Notes under the pieces: generated by a model | Told to the model about the DNA's origin: nothing | What the model saw: only the letters and a program-made list of their open reading frames with translations | Databases searched by the model: none | Assembly (NCBI GenBank): GCA_020634375.1 | Contig: JACKBX010000011.1 | Span: 124,001 to 188,000, forward strand | DNA from: Ardenticatenaceae bacterium | Lineage (GTDB): Bacteria; Chloroflexota; Anaerolineae; Promineifilales; Promineifilaceae | DNA length: 64,000 bases | Reading direction: 5' to 3' | Translations under genes and position numbers: made by a program | Shown: positions 25,132 to 34,930 of the stretch, in pieces | Position numbering within the stretch: the stretch's first letter is position 1 | Layout of the letters: each line of letters starts with the position of its first letter

Positions 25132-25509
25132 ATGAGTGAGTCCCCCCTCATTCTCTACATAGAAGATAACTACGACAACCTCAAACTAGTCAAACGCATC
25201 CTCCATGCTTTTGGCTTCAACTTTCATGGTGCAAGCAATAACCAGGAAGCTCTTGCCTTTCTTAGCCAACAAACCCCAGACCTCATTCTCATGGACATCA
25301 ACCTCCCCGGTGTTGACGGTTACACCTTGACTCAACAGCTACGTCAACGCCAAAATCTAGCTTCCATTCCTATCATCGCTCTCACCGCAAATGTCATGAA
25401 AGCCGACCGCGAAAAGGCAAGCGTGGCTGGCTGCGATGGATTCATTCAAAAGCCCATCAATGTTGACCGCTTACCCGATCAAATCTTAGAGTACCTCAAC
25501 AGGAATTAA
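25132..25509 (+). CDS. single-domain response regulator (receiver)
   Basis: 125 aa CheY-like receiver: acidic pair ED near residue 10 (LYIEDNYDNLKLVKRIL), phospho-acceptor Asp ~54 in LILMDINLPGVDGY, switch Thr in IALTANVM and Lys in FIQKPIN. There is no output domain. It begins a run of co-directional signalling genes (25132-34823) with 4-bp or overlapping junctions, so it likely shuttles phosphate to or from the large kinase two genes downstream. Confidence 0.93.
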   Translation: MSESPLILYIEDNYDNLKLVKRILHAFGFNFHGASNNQEALAFLSQQTPDLILMDINLPGVDGYTLTQQLRQRQNLASIPIIALTANVMKADREKASVAGCDGFIQKPINVDRLPDQILEYLNRN

Positions 25510-25513
25510 CCTT

Positions 25514-25942
25514 ATGAGTAAGGCAACCCTCCCCATCACCCCTCAAGAAGCCCACGTTCTCGTCGTCGAAGACAACGTCTCCAATTTTGTCCTCATTGCC
25601 CGCCTCCTGGCCTTTATGGGCATCGAAAAGTGCGAGTGGAAGACAACGGGTTGGGGAGTTGTCGAATTCGCCAACACCATGAGCCGCGTCGATTTAGTCC
25701 TCATGGATTTGCGCCTGCCTCACGAAGATGGATATGAAGCCCTGCGCCAAATCCGCACACATCCCCAACTCAAAGACACGCTTGTCGTCGTCGTCACCGC
25801 CCAAGGCAGCACCGCAGAAATGGAAAAGGCTCGTACAGCCGGATTTGACGGTTTCATCTCCAAACCGCTCGACGTCGATCGGTTTCCAGAGCAAATTGGG
25901 CAAATCCTCAATGGCGAAGAGGTGTGGGATTTAGGTATCTAA
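25514..25942 (+). CDS. single-domain response regulator (receiver)
   Basis: 142 aa. Receiver fold with VLVVEDNVSNFVLIARLL, phospho-acceptor Asp in LVLMDLRLPHEDGYE, VVVTAQGSTAE and FISKPLDVDRFP. It has a slightly longer N-terminus than its neighbour and an unusual insertion (ECEWKTTGWG-like segment, ~35-45). It starts 4 bp after the previous stop and ends directly at the next start (TAAATG), so translation is coupled to the kinase gene. Confidence 0.92.
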   Translation: MSKATLPITPQEAHVLVVEDNVSNFVLIARLLAFMGIEKCEWKTTGWGVVEFANTMSRVDLVLMDLRLPHEDGYEALRQIRTHPQLKDTLVVVVTAQGSTAEMEKARTAGFDGFISKPLDVDRFPEQIGQILNGEEVWDLGI

Positions 25943-28900
25943 ATGTTTGGCTTGCTGCGTCATTCCCCGGAAAACGCTGAAACTCAGCAGCAAAGTCGCC
26001 TGCTGCAAATTCTTGCTGTCACGCTTGCAGCGCTAACCATTCTCTATACTCTCCTCCAATCACCTCAACCTGAGTATGTTGCAGTTCCAATCATACTTAG
26101 CCTGCTTTTAACAGGCATCACGATTTACCTGACTCGCTTATCCAGGCACCGGCTGGCTGTCCATTTCTTTTTTGTTTCGCAAACTATCATTCACGTTTTC
26201 TTGCTTTTTAGCAGTGGGGTAACGGCCGTTGCCTACTTAAGTCTCACCGCAGTTGTTGCTGTTGCCATTCTCGATTCTATTTTAGCCAGTGCGTTGTATG
26301 GCACGGCCGTTCTCATATCCACCACACTTTACACCCACTATGTTGGAGAAACAGATGCTAGTTTTCTAACCGGCTACTACATCACCACCATCAGCCTCGC
26401 CATCATCACCTGGCTAATTGTCAGAAACATACAAGAGACACTACGGCACGCCCAAGAAAAAACCCAAACTACCCAAGACAACCTCTCAGAACTACAAGCC
26501 AACAGCACATTCATTCAACGCCGGGCACGCCAACTACAACAAAGCGCCATGATCGGGCAAGTCATGAACACCATACATGACCTGGAATGGCTGCTAAAAA
26601 CTAGCAGCGAACTAATCCATGAACAATTCGGCTTTTACTTTGTGGCAATCTACCTCCTCGACGAAAACGCCAATCAACTCATTCTCAAAACTGCGACCGG
26701 TCAAGTCGGGCAAATCATGCAAACCGAAAAATTCAGCGTCAGCCTCCAGGCCAATGCCATCATTTGCACCGTTGCCAACAGCCGCAAAGCTCGAATCGCC
26801 CATGACGTTAGTCAAGACCCTGCCTATCTAGCTGTACCACATCTAGCCGCAACTCAATCTGAGGTTGCAGTCCCTCTCATCGTGCGCGACACTTTGCTTG
26901 GTATCCTCGACGTACAAAGCGACGAACCAAACGCCTTCCAAGAAGAAGATGTCAACTTCCTCCAGATTCTAGCCAATCAGATTGCAGGCAGCATCGACAA
27001 CGCCAGACTATTTGCAGAAACAGAAACGCAGTTAAATGAAGCTGTTACACTTTACAATCTCAACACCCTGCTAACAACTACTTTAGACGCCCACGAAATT
27101 TACCGCCGCAGCGCCCTTGCTTTCATAGAATCCATAAACTGCTCCCGCTGCATCATATACAGTTGGGAACCAGAATTGAATACCATAACCGTTCAAATAG
27201 ATTTCACTCACTCTGAAAAAGGGCAAACAACCGGACATTTTAATTTCAACCGCACAGTCTATGAATTGCAAGGGATGAGTGATACGCAACGCGTGCTGCA
27301 AACATTAGAAACCCTTACGTACCACAGACAAGATCATGGGTTGCCAACAGAAAAGGAACGTCTCATGCGCGAAGCTGGACTGGACATAAGTTTGGTTTTG
27401 CCCATGATTCAAGGGATTGAGGCTATCGGGTTAATTGAGTTATTCCGCACGGAAGCGCAAGGCAATTTCAATCAACGAGAAAGCGAATTAGCGCAAACAA
27501 TGGCAAATCAAATCGCCAGCGCACGACAAAATGCGATGCTGGCAACTGAGGCAAGAGCACGGGCAGCACAATTAAGCACCCTGAACCGCATTAGTACCGT
27601 GCTTTCGCTTTCACCGAGCTTGACAGATGTGTTTGATGGCGCACGGCGCGAGATTATGTCTCTCATTGAAGCCACCGGTATGTCTATCATCCTGCTTAAC
27701 TCAGGCGGTACGCATCTTAACTGGATTTATGGATACGAGCGCGGGCAAGAAGTAGACCTCTCCAGCATTCCTTTGCTGCCCATCTCTCAGGGATTCAGCG
27801 GGTATGTGGTACGAAACCGAGATGTATTACATATCAATCGCCAAATGCAAGAAATGAGCAATGAGCTTCAATCGCTCACAGTGGGTGCGTTACCCAATTC
27901 CTGGTTGGGTTTGCCGCTATTTGTAACCAATGAATTAATTGGCGTGCTGGCGGTGGAAAACGAATTTGATAATGAGGCATTTAGCGAGCAAGATGTTGCT
28001 TTGCTGAAAACAATTGCCGGGCCATTGGCCATTACGATTAAGAATTCGCTGCAATTTGCGGAAATTCAGGCTGCTTTGGAAGCGCAATCTAAGCAGCGTG
28101 TGCAGCTACAAACGGCCGCAGAGGTGGCCGCAGCCGCCAGCACCATTTTGGACGGGCAAGTCTTAATTAATCGGGCTGTGACGCTGATTAAAGAACGGTT
28201 TGGTTTGTACTACGTCGGGTTGTTTTTGATAGATGAATCTGGGAAGCAGGCTGTGCTGCGGGCAGGCACGGATGAGGCTGGACGAGTTCAGTTGGCACAA
28301 GGGCATCAATTAACTGTAGGGGGTCGGTCTTTAATTGGTGGAGCAACGAGCGACGGCCGTATCCGCATCACCCAAAATGTAACTGAAGACACAGAATGGC
28401 TCCCAAATCCAACTCTGCCTGACACACGGGCAGAGTTGGCGCTACCCCTGCGCGTACGCGACGAAATCATAGGCGCACTCACCGTGCAAAGCGCACAAGC
28501 GAACGCCTTCGATGAGGGTCTGATTGGCACACTACAAACCATGAGCGACCAATTGGCGGTCGCCATTGAAAATGCACAACTGTTGGCAGGGGCCGAAGCA
28601 CGTAACCGGCAGCAGCGTCTTTTGAACGAAATCAGCGCACGGATGTATCAATCAGTTGATGTCACCGAGATTGTCCGTGTTGGCTTGCAAGCCATCTCCG
28701 ACCAGCTTGGCGGTGCAGAAGTGGGGGCACAGTTGGGAATGGAAGCGCCGGATATTTTAAACAACGATGTGTGGCGCTCATCGCAAATTGCTTTTCAAGC
28801 CGGGTACACACCAGATGGTTTTAGATTCAATCGTGTTGAGAAGGATGTAGAAATGGGGAACGGCCGTTCCCTTCCCCTGCAACTCGGCGAAACCCCATTT

Positions 28901-30814
28901 GGCCTCATCTCCCTTCCCCAAGATGTGCCGATCGACGCGGAAAAGGAAACGTTCATCCAAAATCTAATCCGCGAAATGGGCAACGCCCTCAACAATGCCT
29001 TTTTGCTGCAAACGACCCGCGTCCATGCCAACCAACTTGCTCTGGCAACCGAGGTATCCCGCGCAGCTACCACCATTCTCGACCGCAGCCATCTCATTCA
29101 AGAAGTTGTGAATCTAATCCGCAGCCGGTACACCCTCTACTACGTGGGCCTCTTTTTACTGGATGAATCGGGGCAAACGGCCGTGCTGCAAGCAGGCACT
29201 GGCGAAGCTGGCAAATTGCAGTTAGAACGACGTCACCGCCTCATCATTGGCGGCCCCTCCATGATTGGCACGGCCATTTCTCAGGGCAAGGCCATTGTCG
29301 AACAAGACGTCACCCAGGCGGCTGCCTTCACTTACAATCCCCTGCTGCCCGAAACCCGCGCCGAACTGGCGCTGCCGCTGCGCACACGCGGCCGGGTTAT
29401 GGGCGCGATCACCGTGCAAAGCGCTGAACGGTATGCTTTTACCGACGACACGGTAGCTGTGCTGCAAAATCTAGCCGATCAGCTTGCCATCGCCATCGAA
29501 ACAGCCACGCTCTTCGCCCAAATTCAGGACACGCTGGCAGAAACCAGCCACTTGTATGAAACAGGGCAAGAGATGAGTACGGCCGTATCCCCACACGCGG
29601 TCTATCGGGCACTCATCAACTTCACCTCGCAGGCAGACATTGTAGATACAGCACAAATATTAATTTTAGACCCGGATGATGACGATTTTCTCCTTTGCCC
29701 TGCGCTGTGGACCCGCGAGCCGCTCAAAGAAAAAGCCCTGGTGCGCTACCCGCGACAAAGCTACAAGTTTGGCGAACAACTGCTGCACGGCGTCTTGCTT
29801 TTGCTGGACGACACCATGACAGATTCCCGATTGGACGAGACAACCCGTACCTGGTTTGTCCGCAATCAGATGCGGTCTTGCGCCCTCATTCCCCTGGCAG
29901 TCGAAGATACGTGGTTGGGCACACTGGTCTTGCACAACCGGCAAAAACAGGCTTTTGACGAGGATACGTTACGGCCGTTCCTCACACTTGCAGACCAGGC
30001 CGCCGTCATTCTTGCCAACCAACGGCTGCTGCGCGAAGTACAAGCCGCCAACGAGCAGCTTCGTCAGCTTGACAAACTCAAAACCCAATTCCTGGCAAAC
30101 ATGTCCCATGAACTCCGCACACCGTTGAACTCCATCATCGGTTTCTCCCGCGTCATTCTCAAAGGAATTGACGGCCCCATTTCTGTAGAACAAGAGGAAG
30201 ACCTGACATCCATTTACAACAATGGTCAGCACTTGCTGCGTCTAATCAATGAAATTTTGGATATGGCGAAAATTGAGGCAGGCAAAATGATATTGGCCTT
30301 TGAATCGGTAGACTTGGCCGAGATCGCTCAAGCCGCGCTTGATACAATCCGCAGCCTGGCCCACGAAAAAGGGCTAACTCTACATGCCGCCATTCCTGAC
30401 CAACTGCCCCAAATTGAGGCAGATCCGGTTCGTTTGCGCCAAATCTTGAACAATTTATTGTCTAATGCCGTAAAATATACAGATGAAGGAAATATCTTGC
30501 TGCATATCCAACCCAACGGAGCTACCCATATACATATTACGGTTAGCGATACGGGGATAGGTATCTCGCAAGAAGACTTTGATAAACTGTTTGCTGCGTT
30601 TGAGCAAGTAGATAACTCAACCACACGTATGGTGGGTGGCACGGGATTGGGCCTACCCATTACAAAATGGCTAGTGAACATGCACCAGGGAACGATTACA
30701 GTGGAAAGTGAAATTGGTCGGGGTTCAACGTTCCACGTGCGGCTGCCGGTGCATCAAGATGAAACCCTGACTTCAAATATTACATTTACAGAATCATTGC
30801 AAGGGAGTTTATGA
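25943..30814 (+). CDS. membrane multi-GAF sensor histidine kinase
   Basis: 1623 aa. Six hydrophobic helices (~20-170) form a membrane module, followed by a coiled coil and about seven consecutive GAF-type domains (~200-1355). At least three GAFs are close copies sharing LYYVGLFLIDESG, AVLQAGTGEAG and TRAELALPLR. The kinase core has HisKA MSHELRTPLNSIIGFS (His ~1387) and a HATPase with NLLSNAVKYTDEG, DTGIGISQ and GGTGLGLPI. There is no C-terminal receiver. Multi-GAF arrays sense small ligands or redox/light through bound cofactors; no biliverdin Cys can be assigned. Its stop overlaps the next start (ATGA). Confidence 0.93.
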   Translation: MFGLLRHSPENAETQQQSRLLQILAVTLAALTILYTLLQSPQPEYVAVPIILSLLLTGITIYLTRLSRHRLAVHFFFVSQTIIHVFLLFSSGVTAVAYLSLTAVVAVAILDSILASALYGTAVLISTTLYTHYVGETDASFLTGYYITTISLAIITWLIVRNIQETLRHAQEKTQTTQDNLSELQANSTFIQRRARQLQQSAMIGQVMNTIHDLEWLLKTSSELIHEQFGFYFVAIYLLDENANQLILKTATGQVGQIMQTEKFSVSLQANAIICTVANSRKARIAHDVSQDPAYLAVPHLAATQSEVAVPLIVRDTLLGILDVQSDEPNAFQEEDVNFLQILANQIAGSIDNARLFAETETQLNEAVTLYNLNTLLTTTLDAHEIYRRSALAFIESINCSRCIIYSWEPELNTITVQIDFTHSEKGQTTGHFNFNRTVYELQGMSDTQRVLQTLETLTYHRQDHGLPTEKERLMREAGLDISLVLPMIQGIEAIGLIELFRTEAQGNFNQRESELAQTMANQIASARQNAMLATEARARAAQLSTLNRISTVLSLSPSLTDVFDGARREIMSLIEATGMSIILLNSGGTHLNWIYGYERGQEVDLSSIPLLPISQGFSGYVVRNRDVLHINRQMQEMSNELQSLTVGALPNSWLGLPLFVTNELIGVLAVENEFDNEAFSEQDVALLKTIAGPLAITIKNSLQFAEIQAALEAQSKQRVQLQTAAEVAAAASTILDGQVLINRAVTLIKERFGLYYVGLFLIDESGKQAVLRAGTDEAGRVQLAQGHQLTVGGRSLIGGATSDGRIRITQNVTEDTEWLPNPTLPDTRAELALPLRVRDEIIGALTVQSAQANAFDEGLIGTLQTMSDQLAVAIENAQLLAGAEARNRQQRLLNEISARMYQSVDVTEIVRVGLQAISDQLGGAEVGAQLGMEAPDILNNDVWRSSQIAFQAGYTPDGFRFNRVEKDVEMGNGRSLPLQLGETPFGLISLPQDVPIDAEKETFIQNLIREMGNALNNAFLLQTTRVHANQLALATEVSRAATTILDRSHLIQEVVNLIRSRYTLYYVGLFLLDESGQTAVLQAGTGEAGKLQLERRHRLIIGGPSMIGTAISQGKAIVEQDVTQAAAFTYNPLLPETRAELALPLRTRGRVMGAITVQSAERYAFTDDTVAVLQNLADQLAIAIETATLFAQIQDTLAETSHLYETGQEMSTAVSPHAVYRALINFTSQADIVDTAQILILDPDDDDFLLCPALWTREPLKEKALVRYPRQSYKFGEQLLHGVLLLLDDTMTDSRLDETTRTWFVRNQMRSCALIPLAVEDTWLGTLVLHNRQKQAFDEDTLRPFLTLADQAAVILANQRLLREVQAANEQLRQLDKLKTQFLANMSHELRTPLNSIIGFSRVILKGIDGPISVEQEEDLTSIYNNGQHLLRLINEILDMAKIEAGKMILAFESVDLAEIAQAALDTIRSLAHEKGLTLHAAIPDQLPQIEADPVRLRQILNNLLSNAVKYTDEGNILLHIQPNGATHIHITVSDTGIGISQEDFDKLFAAFEQVDNSTTRMVGGTGLGLPITKWLVNMHQGTITVESEIGRGSTFHVRLPVHQDETLTSNITFTESLQGSL

Positions 30815-32511
30815 GAGCGTTCTCTATTACTTGTCGCGCTTGTGGCGCACAACGGCCGTTCACCCATCCCATTGCTGCCTGTCCAGAATGTGGCGGGGGC
30901 TGGTTGGATGCTGTGTACGAGTACGGCCGTTACCATCATACCGAAGGACTAAACACCTATCGTTGGCCTCATGCCCTCAAACGGTACGGAGCCAGCCTTT
31001 GGCGCTACCGCGACCTGCTGCCGCTGCGCCACGACCAAAACATCGTCACCCTCGGCGAGGGCTGGACACCCCTTTTGAAAGCACACAATCTTGGACTGAT
31101 GCTGGGCCATCCCAACATCTACATCAAAGATGAAAGGCAGGGGCCAACCGGCTCCTTCAAAGACCGCCAGGCCGCTATTGCTGTCAGCGCCCTAAAAGAA
31201 GCCAGCATCACCGAAGCCGTTGTCGCCTCCACTGGCAACGTCGCCATAGCCTACTCCGCCTATTGTGCGCGAGCGGGCATCAAACTGTGGGTGTTTGTGC
31301 CCAGCAGCGTACCCGTCGAAAAAATGCGTGAAATGTCCCTGTACGGATCCGAAGTGATCAAGGTAACGGGCACGTATGACCAGACGAAAGAGATTGCCGC
31401 ACAGTTTGCTACCAGCAAAAACATCTTTTTAGATCGCGGCATCAAGGGCATTGCCGCCAAAGAAGCTATGAAAACGCTGGCTTTTGAGGTGGCAGAACAG
31501 TTAGGTGCGGCAATGGCCGGGGATGATCCCATGCTGCTGAATACGCCACGCCCCTGGCGTGCGCCGGATTGGTATGTACAAGCGGTCAGCGGCGGGCTGG
31601 GGCCTGTAGGCGTGATGAAGGGGTTTGCGGAATTGAATGATCTAGGGTTGATTGACACAATGCCCAAGTTGGCAAATGTGCAGCCCAGCGGTTGTGCGCC
31701 AATGATTCAGGCTTTCCGCCAAGATCGGGCAACGGCCGTCAACGTTGACGACCCCATGACCGACATCATCACCCTGGCAACGGGTAAACCGGGCGAAGCT
31801 TATGAGGTGTTGTACGAGCTGACAAAACGGCACGGCGGCACATTTGAGGCCGTGACGGATACGGAAGCATTCCAGGCGCTGCGTGTGGTGGCGGAGATGG
31901 ATGGGATTTCGGTGGAACCAGCAACGGCCGTTGCCTTTGCCGGTCTCTTCAAACTCATCCGCCAGGATGTCATCCAACCGCATGAGATTGTCGTCGTCAA
32001 CTGTTCCGGGCACACCTTCCCTGTAGAAAAGCAAATTGTCGGCGAACACTTCACCCGTGACATGCATGTATCCAATGGGGCTAGCCATCACGGCCGTTCC
32101 GAGGGACTGCTCACTGCTTTAGAAGAACTCGATGATCGCGTGCAGCGCATTGCCATCATCGAAGACAATGCAGACTCAGCCCGGCTCGTCCGCCGCATTC
32201 TGCAAGCTCAAGGCGACTTCCTCATAGATGAAGCGAATGATGGCATCACAGGGCTAGCCCTCATTCAACGAACCCGCCCCAACCTCGTCATCCTGGATTT
32301 GATGATGCCCGGCATGGATGGGTTTGACATTGTCGAAATCATGAAGCATGATCGGTATTTAAGTAACATTCCCGTCATCGTCATCACTGCAAAGGAATTA
32401 ACGGCCGTTGAAAGAGAACGCTTAGACGGTAAAATCAAAGGACTGCTGCAAAAGGGCACATTTATGGACTCTGACCTGCTTAACGACATTCGGCAGGCGC
32501 TTCCCACTTAG
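30811..32511 (+). CDS. threonine synthase-like PLP enzyme fused to a response-regulator receiver
   Basis: 566 aa. Residues 1-~430 are a threonine-synthase-type PLP enzyme: zinc ribbon CRACG/CPECGG (~8, ~24), GEGWTPLL, PLP Lys ~116 in GPTGSFKDRQ, STGNVAIAYSAY, SGGLGPVGVMKGF. Residues ~445-566 are a complete receiver: IIEDNADSARLVRRIL, phospho-Asp in LVILDLMMPGMDGFD, VIVITAKEL, and Lys in KGLLQKG. Threonine synthase converts O-phosphohomoserine to threonine. The fusion predicts phosphorylation-controlled activity or localisation. The start overlaps the kinase stop by 4 nt, so kinase and enzyme are translationally coupled. There is no frameshift at the join; the linker is LTALEELDDRVQR. Confidence 0.93.
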   Translation: MRAFSITCRACGAQRPFTHPIAACPECGGGWLDAVYEYGRYHHTEGLNTYRWPHALKRYGASLWRYRDLLPLRHDQNIVTLGEGWTPLLKAHNLGLMLGHPNIYIKDERQGPTGSFKDRQAAIAVSALKEASITEAVVASTGNVAIAYSAYCARAGIKLWVFVPSSVPVEKMREMSLYGSEVIKVTGTYDQTKEIAAQFATSKNIFLDRGIKGIAAKEAMKTLAFEVAEQLGAAMAGDDPMLLNTPRPWRAPDWYVQAVSGGLGPVGVMKGFAELNDLGLIDTMPKLANVQPSGCAPMIQAFRQDRATAVNVDDPMTDIITLATGKPGEAYEVLYELTKRHGGTFEAVTDTEAFQALRVVAEMDGISVEPATAVAFAGLFKLIRQDVIQPHEIVVVNCSGHTFPVEKQIVGEHFTRDMHVSNGASHHGRSEGLLTALEELDDRVQRIAIIEDNADSARLVRRILQAQGDFLIDEANDGITGLALIQRTRPNLVILDLMMPGMDGFDIVEIMKHDRYLSNIPVIVITAKELTAVERERLDGKIKGLLQKGTFMDSDLLNDIRQALPT

Positions 32512-32580
32512 GCATGGTGAACGGTAATCGGCTACCAGCAACTAGCTGCCCATTACCAACCACCAATACGGAAACAAGGT

Positions 32581-33846
32581 ATGGCTACAAACAGCGAAGC
32601 AACCATCCTTTACATTGAAGACGACATTGCGAGCCGGTTGTTAGTACAGCGTGTACTGGGCAGCCGAGGGTATGATGTACACGTCGCCGGCAATGGTCTT
32701 GATGGCATTGCGCTGGCTCGTGACAAGGAACCGCAGCTCATCCTTATGGACATCAACCTGCCGGATATGGACGGCCGTGAAATCACCACCCGGCTGCGCG
32801 GCCTGCCGAACTTCAGCGAAGTGCCCATCGTCGCCCTGACAGCCAACATCAGTGCAGGCAGCCGCGAGATGGCGCTGGCAGCCGGCTGCACCGGCTTCCT
32901 CACCAAACCAATCAACGTTTCCGAATTTCCCCAACAAGTTAAAGATTTTCTGCAAGGCCGTGTTGAACCTCTCTCTCCTTCCGAACGCAATATTCACCTG
33001 CAAAAACATGCACAAAACCTGGTAGAACGCCTGGAAAACAAAATCCGCGAACTGGAAGGAGCCAACAAACGCCTGCGTGAACTAGACAAGATGAAGAGCG
33101 ATTTCATCGTCCTGGTCTCGCACGAACTGCGCACCCCCCTGACATTAATCAGTGGCTATGCCCACTTGCTGGAAGAACAGCTCAAACAAACCAACGACCA
33201 AACCGTCCCGGCCGAAACGGTGAAAAGCATCGCGGAGGGGTTGAACCTGGGCGTGACGCGCATGCGCGAAGTGGTCAACGAAATTATCAGCGTGTCGCGC
33301 ATTGCCTCTGGCACATTGGAGTTGGCAATTGGTCCGGTACGCCTACAACAAATCATGGAGGATTTGCGGCAAGACCTGGATGAGGTTTGCCGTCGCCGTC
33401 GCCTGACGCTTGAAATTGGCGATTTGCACAATTTGCCGGTGATTGAGGGGGACGGAAAACGCATTCGCGTGGCGCTAGAGAATGTGATGGGCAATGCCAT
33501 TAAATTTACGCCGGACGGAGGCAGTATTTTTGTCGTCGGGCGCAAGGTGGGCGATGCGGTGGACTTGATTATTCGAGACACGGGAATCGGCATCCCGGTC
33601 AAAGAGCAGCGCCGCATTTTTGACCAGTTTTATGTGTTGGGGTCTATTCAACACCATTCAACGAGTAAATCAGCATTTCAAGGGGGCGGCCTGGGTTTGG
33701 GATTGGCTATCGCTCATGGCATTGTGGAAGCGCATAACGGCCGTATCTGGGTCGAAAGCAAACGCCGCGATTTGGAGAATCCACCGGGCAGCACGTTCCA
33801 TATCTTGCTGCCTATCAGGCAGGCAAGCCAACAAACCATCTTATGA
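32581..33846 (+). CDS. hybrid receiver-histidine kinase
   Basis: 421 aa. Order is receiver then kinase: LYIEDDIASRLLVQRVL, phospho-Asp in LILMDINLPDMDGRE (~55), ALTANIS, FLTKPINVSEFP; a helical linker (~135-170); HisKA VSHELRTPLTLISGY (His ~179); HATPase with NVMGNAIKFTPDG, DTGIGIPV and GGLGLGLAI. No membrane segments. An N-terminal receiver allows it to be controlled by another kinase, plausibly the multi-GAF protein upstream. It overlaps the transporter gene by 4 nt (ATGA). Confidence 0.93.
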   Translation: MATNSEATILYIEDDIASRLLVQRVLGSRGYDVHVAGNGLDGIALARDKEPQLILMDINLPDMDGREITTRLRGLPNFSEVPIVALTANISAGSREMALAAGCTGFLTKPINVSEFPQQVKDFLQGRVEPLSPSERNIHLQKHAQNLVERLENKIRELEGANKRLRELDKMKSDFIVLVSHELRTPLTLISGYAHLLEEQLKQTNDQTVPAETVKSIAEGLNLGVTRMREVVNEIISVSRIASGTLELAIGPVRLQQIMEDLRQDLDEVCRRRRLTLEIGDLHNLPVIEGDGKRIRVALENVMGNAIKFTPDGGSIFVVGRKVGDAVDLIIRDTGIGIPVKEQRRIFDQFYVLGSIQHHSTSKSAFQGGGLGLGLAIAHGIVEAHNGRIWVESKRRDLENPPGSTFHILLPIRQASQQTIL

Positions 33847-34823
33847 AACTAGAGTTAGGGCGAGAGCGAGAGAAAGAAGTGACATCACCTACAGCCTCTA
33901 GCTCTCGTTCCCGCTCATGGCAGCGCGGCCTCTTTTGGGCCTTAGTTTCCCCCCTGTTTTTGGGAACCATCCCCATCCTGGCAAAACTGGCGTATGCAGC
34001 CGGTGTAGACGTTTTAACTGTCGTTGCTTTTCGCACCTTGTTTGCCGCTTTTATTTTGTGGACGGCCGTTCTCCTCTTCAAACGCGATTTCATCATCAGC
34101 TCCAGCCCGGCCGTCCTCAGCAGCTTCGTAGCCGGGGGCATTAACGGCATCGGCTCCCTCTTCTTCTACGCCAGCCTGACGCGCATTGACGCTTCATTAG
34201 GGCAGCTTATCAACATTACCTACCTCATCTTTGTAACCGTACTGCTGCGGCTGGCAGGGCACGCTGTCTCCTGGCTCACTTTTTTTCGCACCGGGCTGGC
34301 TATCTTGGGCATCTACATTTTGACACAGGGCGGCCTGGGCGAACCCAATTGGGTGGGTGTCGGCATGATGGCGGTAGCTGCATTGATGTATGCCATCCAA
34401 CTGGTTTTGAGCCAGCGCATTTTGCTGGATATCCCTGCCCCCACCATGGCACTCTATGCCATGACAGCGATGGCTATTGTCGTCACCATTGCCTGGCTAA
34501 CAAATCCAACTGATGTAACGGCCGTTTCCCAGGCTGGATGGACGGCCATCCTTCTCATGGGCCTCACCACGGGACTCTCACGCCTCACCCTCTTTCTCGG
34601 CGTCAAACATTTGGGCAGCATCCAAACCGCCCTACTCGGCATTCTCGAAGTCGTTGTCAGCATCACCCTCGCCATTCTCTTTTTAGGGGAACACTTCACC
34701 CTCACACAGTGGATGGGTGCGGGCGTTCTCCTCGCCAGCGTGCTGCTGGTACGCTACGAGCGCGGCGTACCCAAATTTATTGACTGGTGGAAAGCCATCT
34801 GGCAGCTTCGCCTACGCCGCTAA
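33843..34823 (+). CDS. EamA/DMT-family transporter
   Basis: 326 aa, ten hydrophobic helices in two EamA repeats (FWALVSPLFLGTIPILAKLA, ~30-50; FRTLFAAFILWTAVLL; second repeat from ~180 with MALYAMTAMAIVVTIAWL). The N-terminal ~25 residues are Ser/Arg-rich and may be a translation artefact of the overlap. DMT transporters export amino acids and other metabolites; RhtA exports threonine and homoserine. Being coupled to a threonine synthase-receiver operon makes an amino-acid exporter plausible, but the substrate is inferred. Confidence 0.9.
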   Translation: MKLELGREREKEVTSPTASSSRSRSWQRGLFWALVSPLFLGTIPILAKLAYAAGVDVLTVVAFRTLFAAFILWTAVLLFKRDFIISSSPAVLSSFVAGGINGIGSLFFYASLTRIDASLGQLINITYLIFVTVLLRLAGHAVSWLTFFRTGLAILGIYILTQGGLGEPNWVGVGMMAVAALMYAIQLVLSQRILLDIPAPTMALYAMTAMAIVVTIAWLTNPTDVTAVSQAGWTAILLMGLTTGLSRLTLFLGVKHLGSIQTALLGILEVVVSITLAILFLGEHFTLTQWMGAGVLLASVLLVRYERGVPKFIDWWKAIWQLRLRR

Positions 34824-34828
34824 ATTTC

Positions 34829-34905
34829 CGATTGACGATTTTCGATTGACGATTTACGATTGGCAATGGATAGTTAACCATTGACAATTGATAATTCTCG
34901 TTCAC
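34829..34905. repeat. 7-nt-periodic repeat (GATTGAC type)
   Basis: GATTGAC/GATTTTC/GATTGAC/GATTTAC/GATTGGC heptamers, then TTAACCATTGACAATTGATAA. Related words occur at 17760-17795. It fills the gap before the GNAT gene. Confidence 0.7.
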
Positions 34906-34930
34906 CGATTCCAAAGGATCATACATCAAC

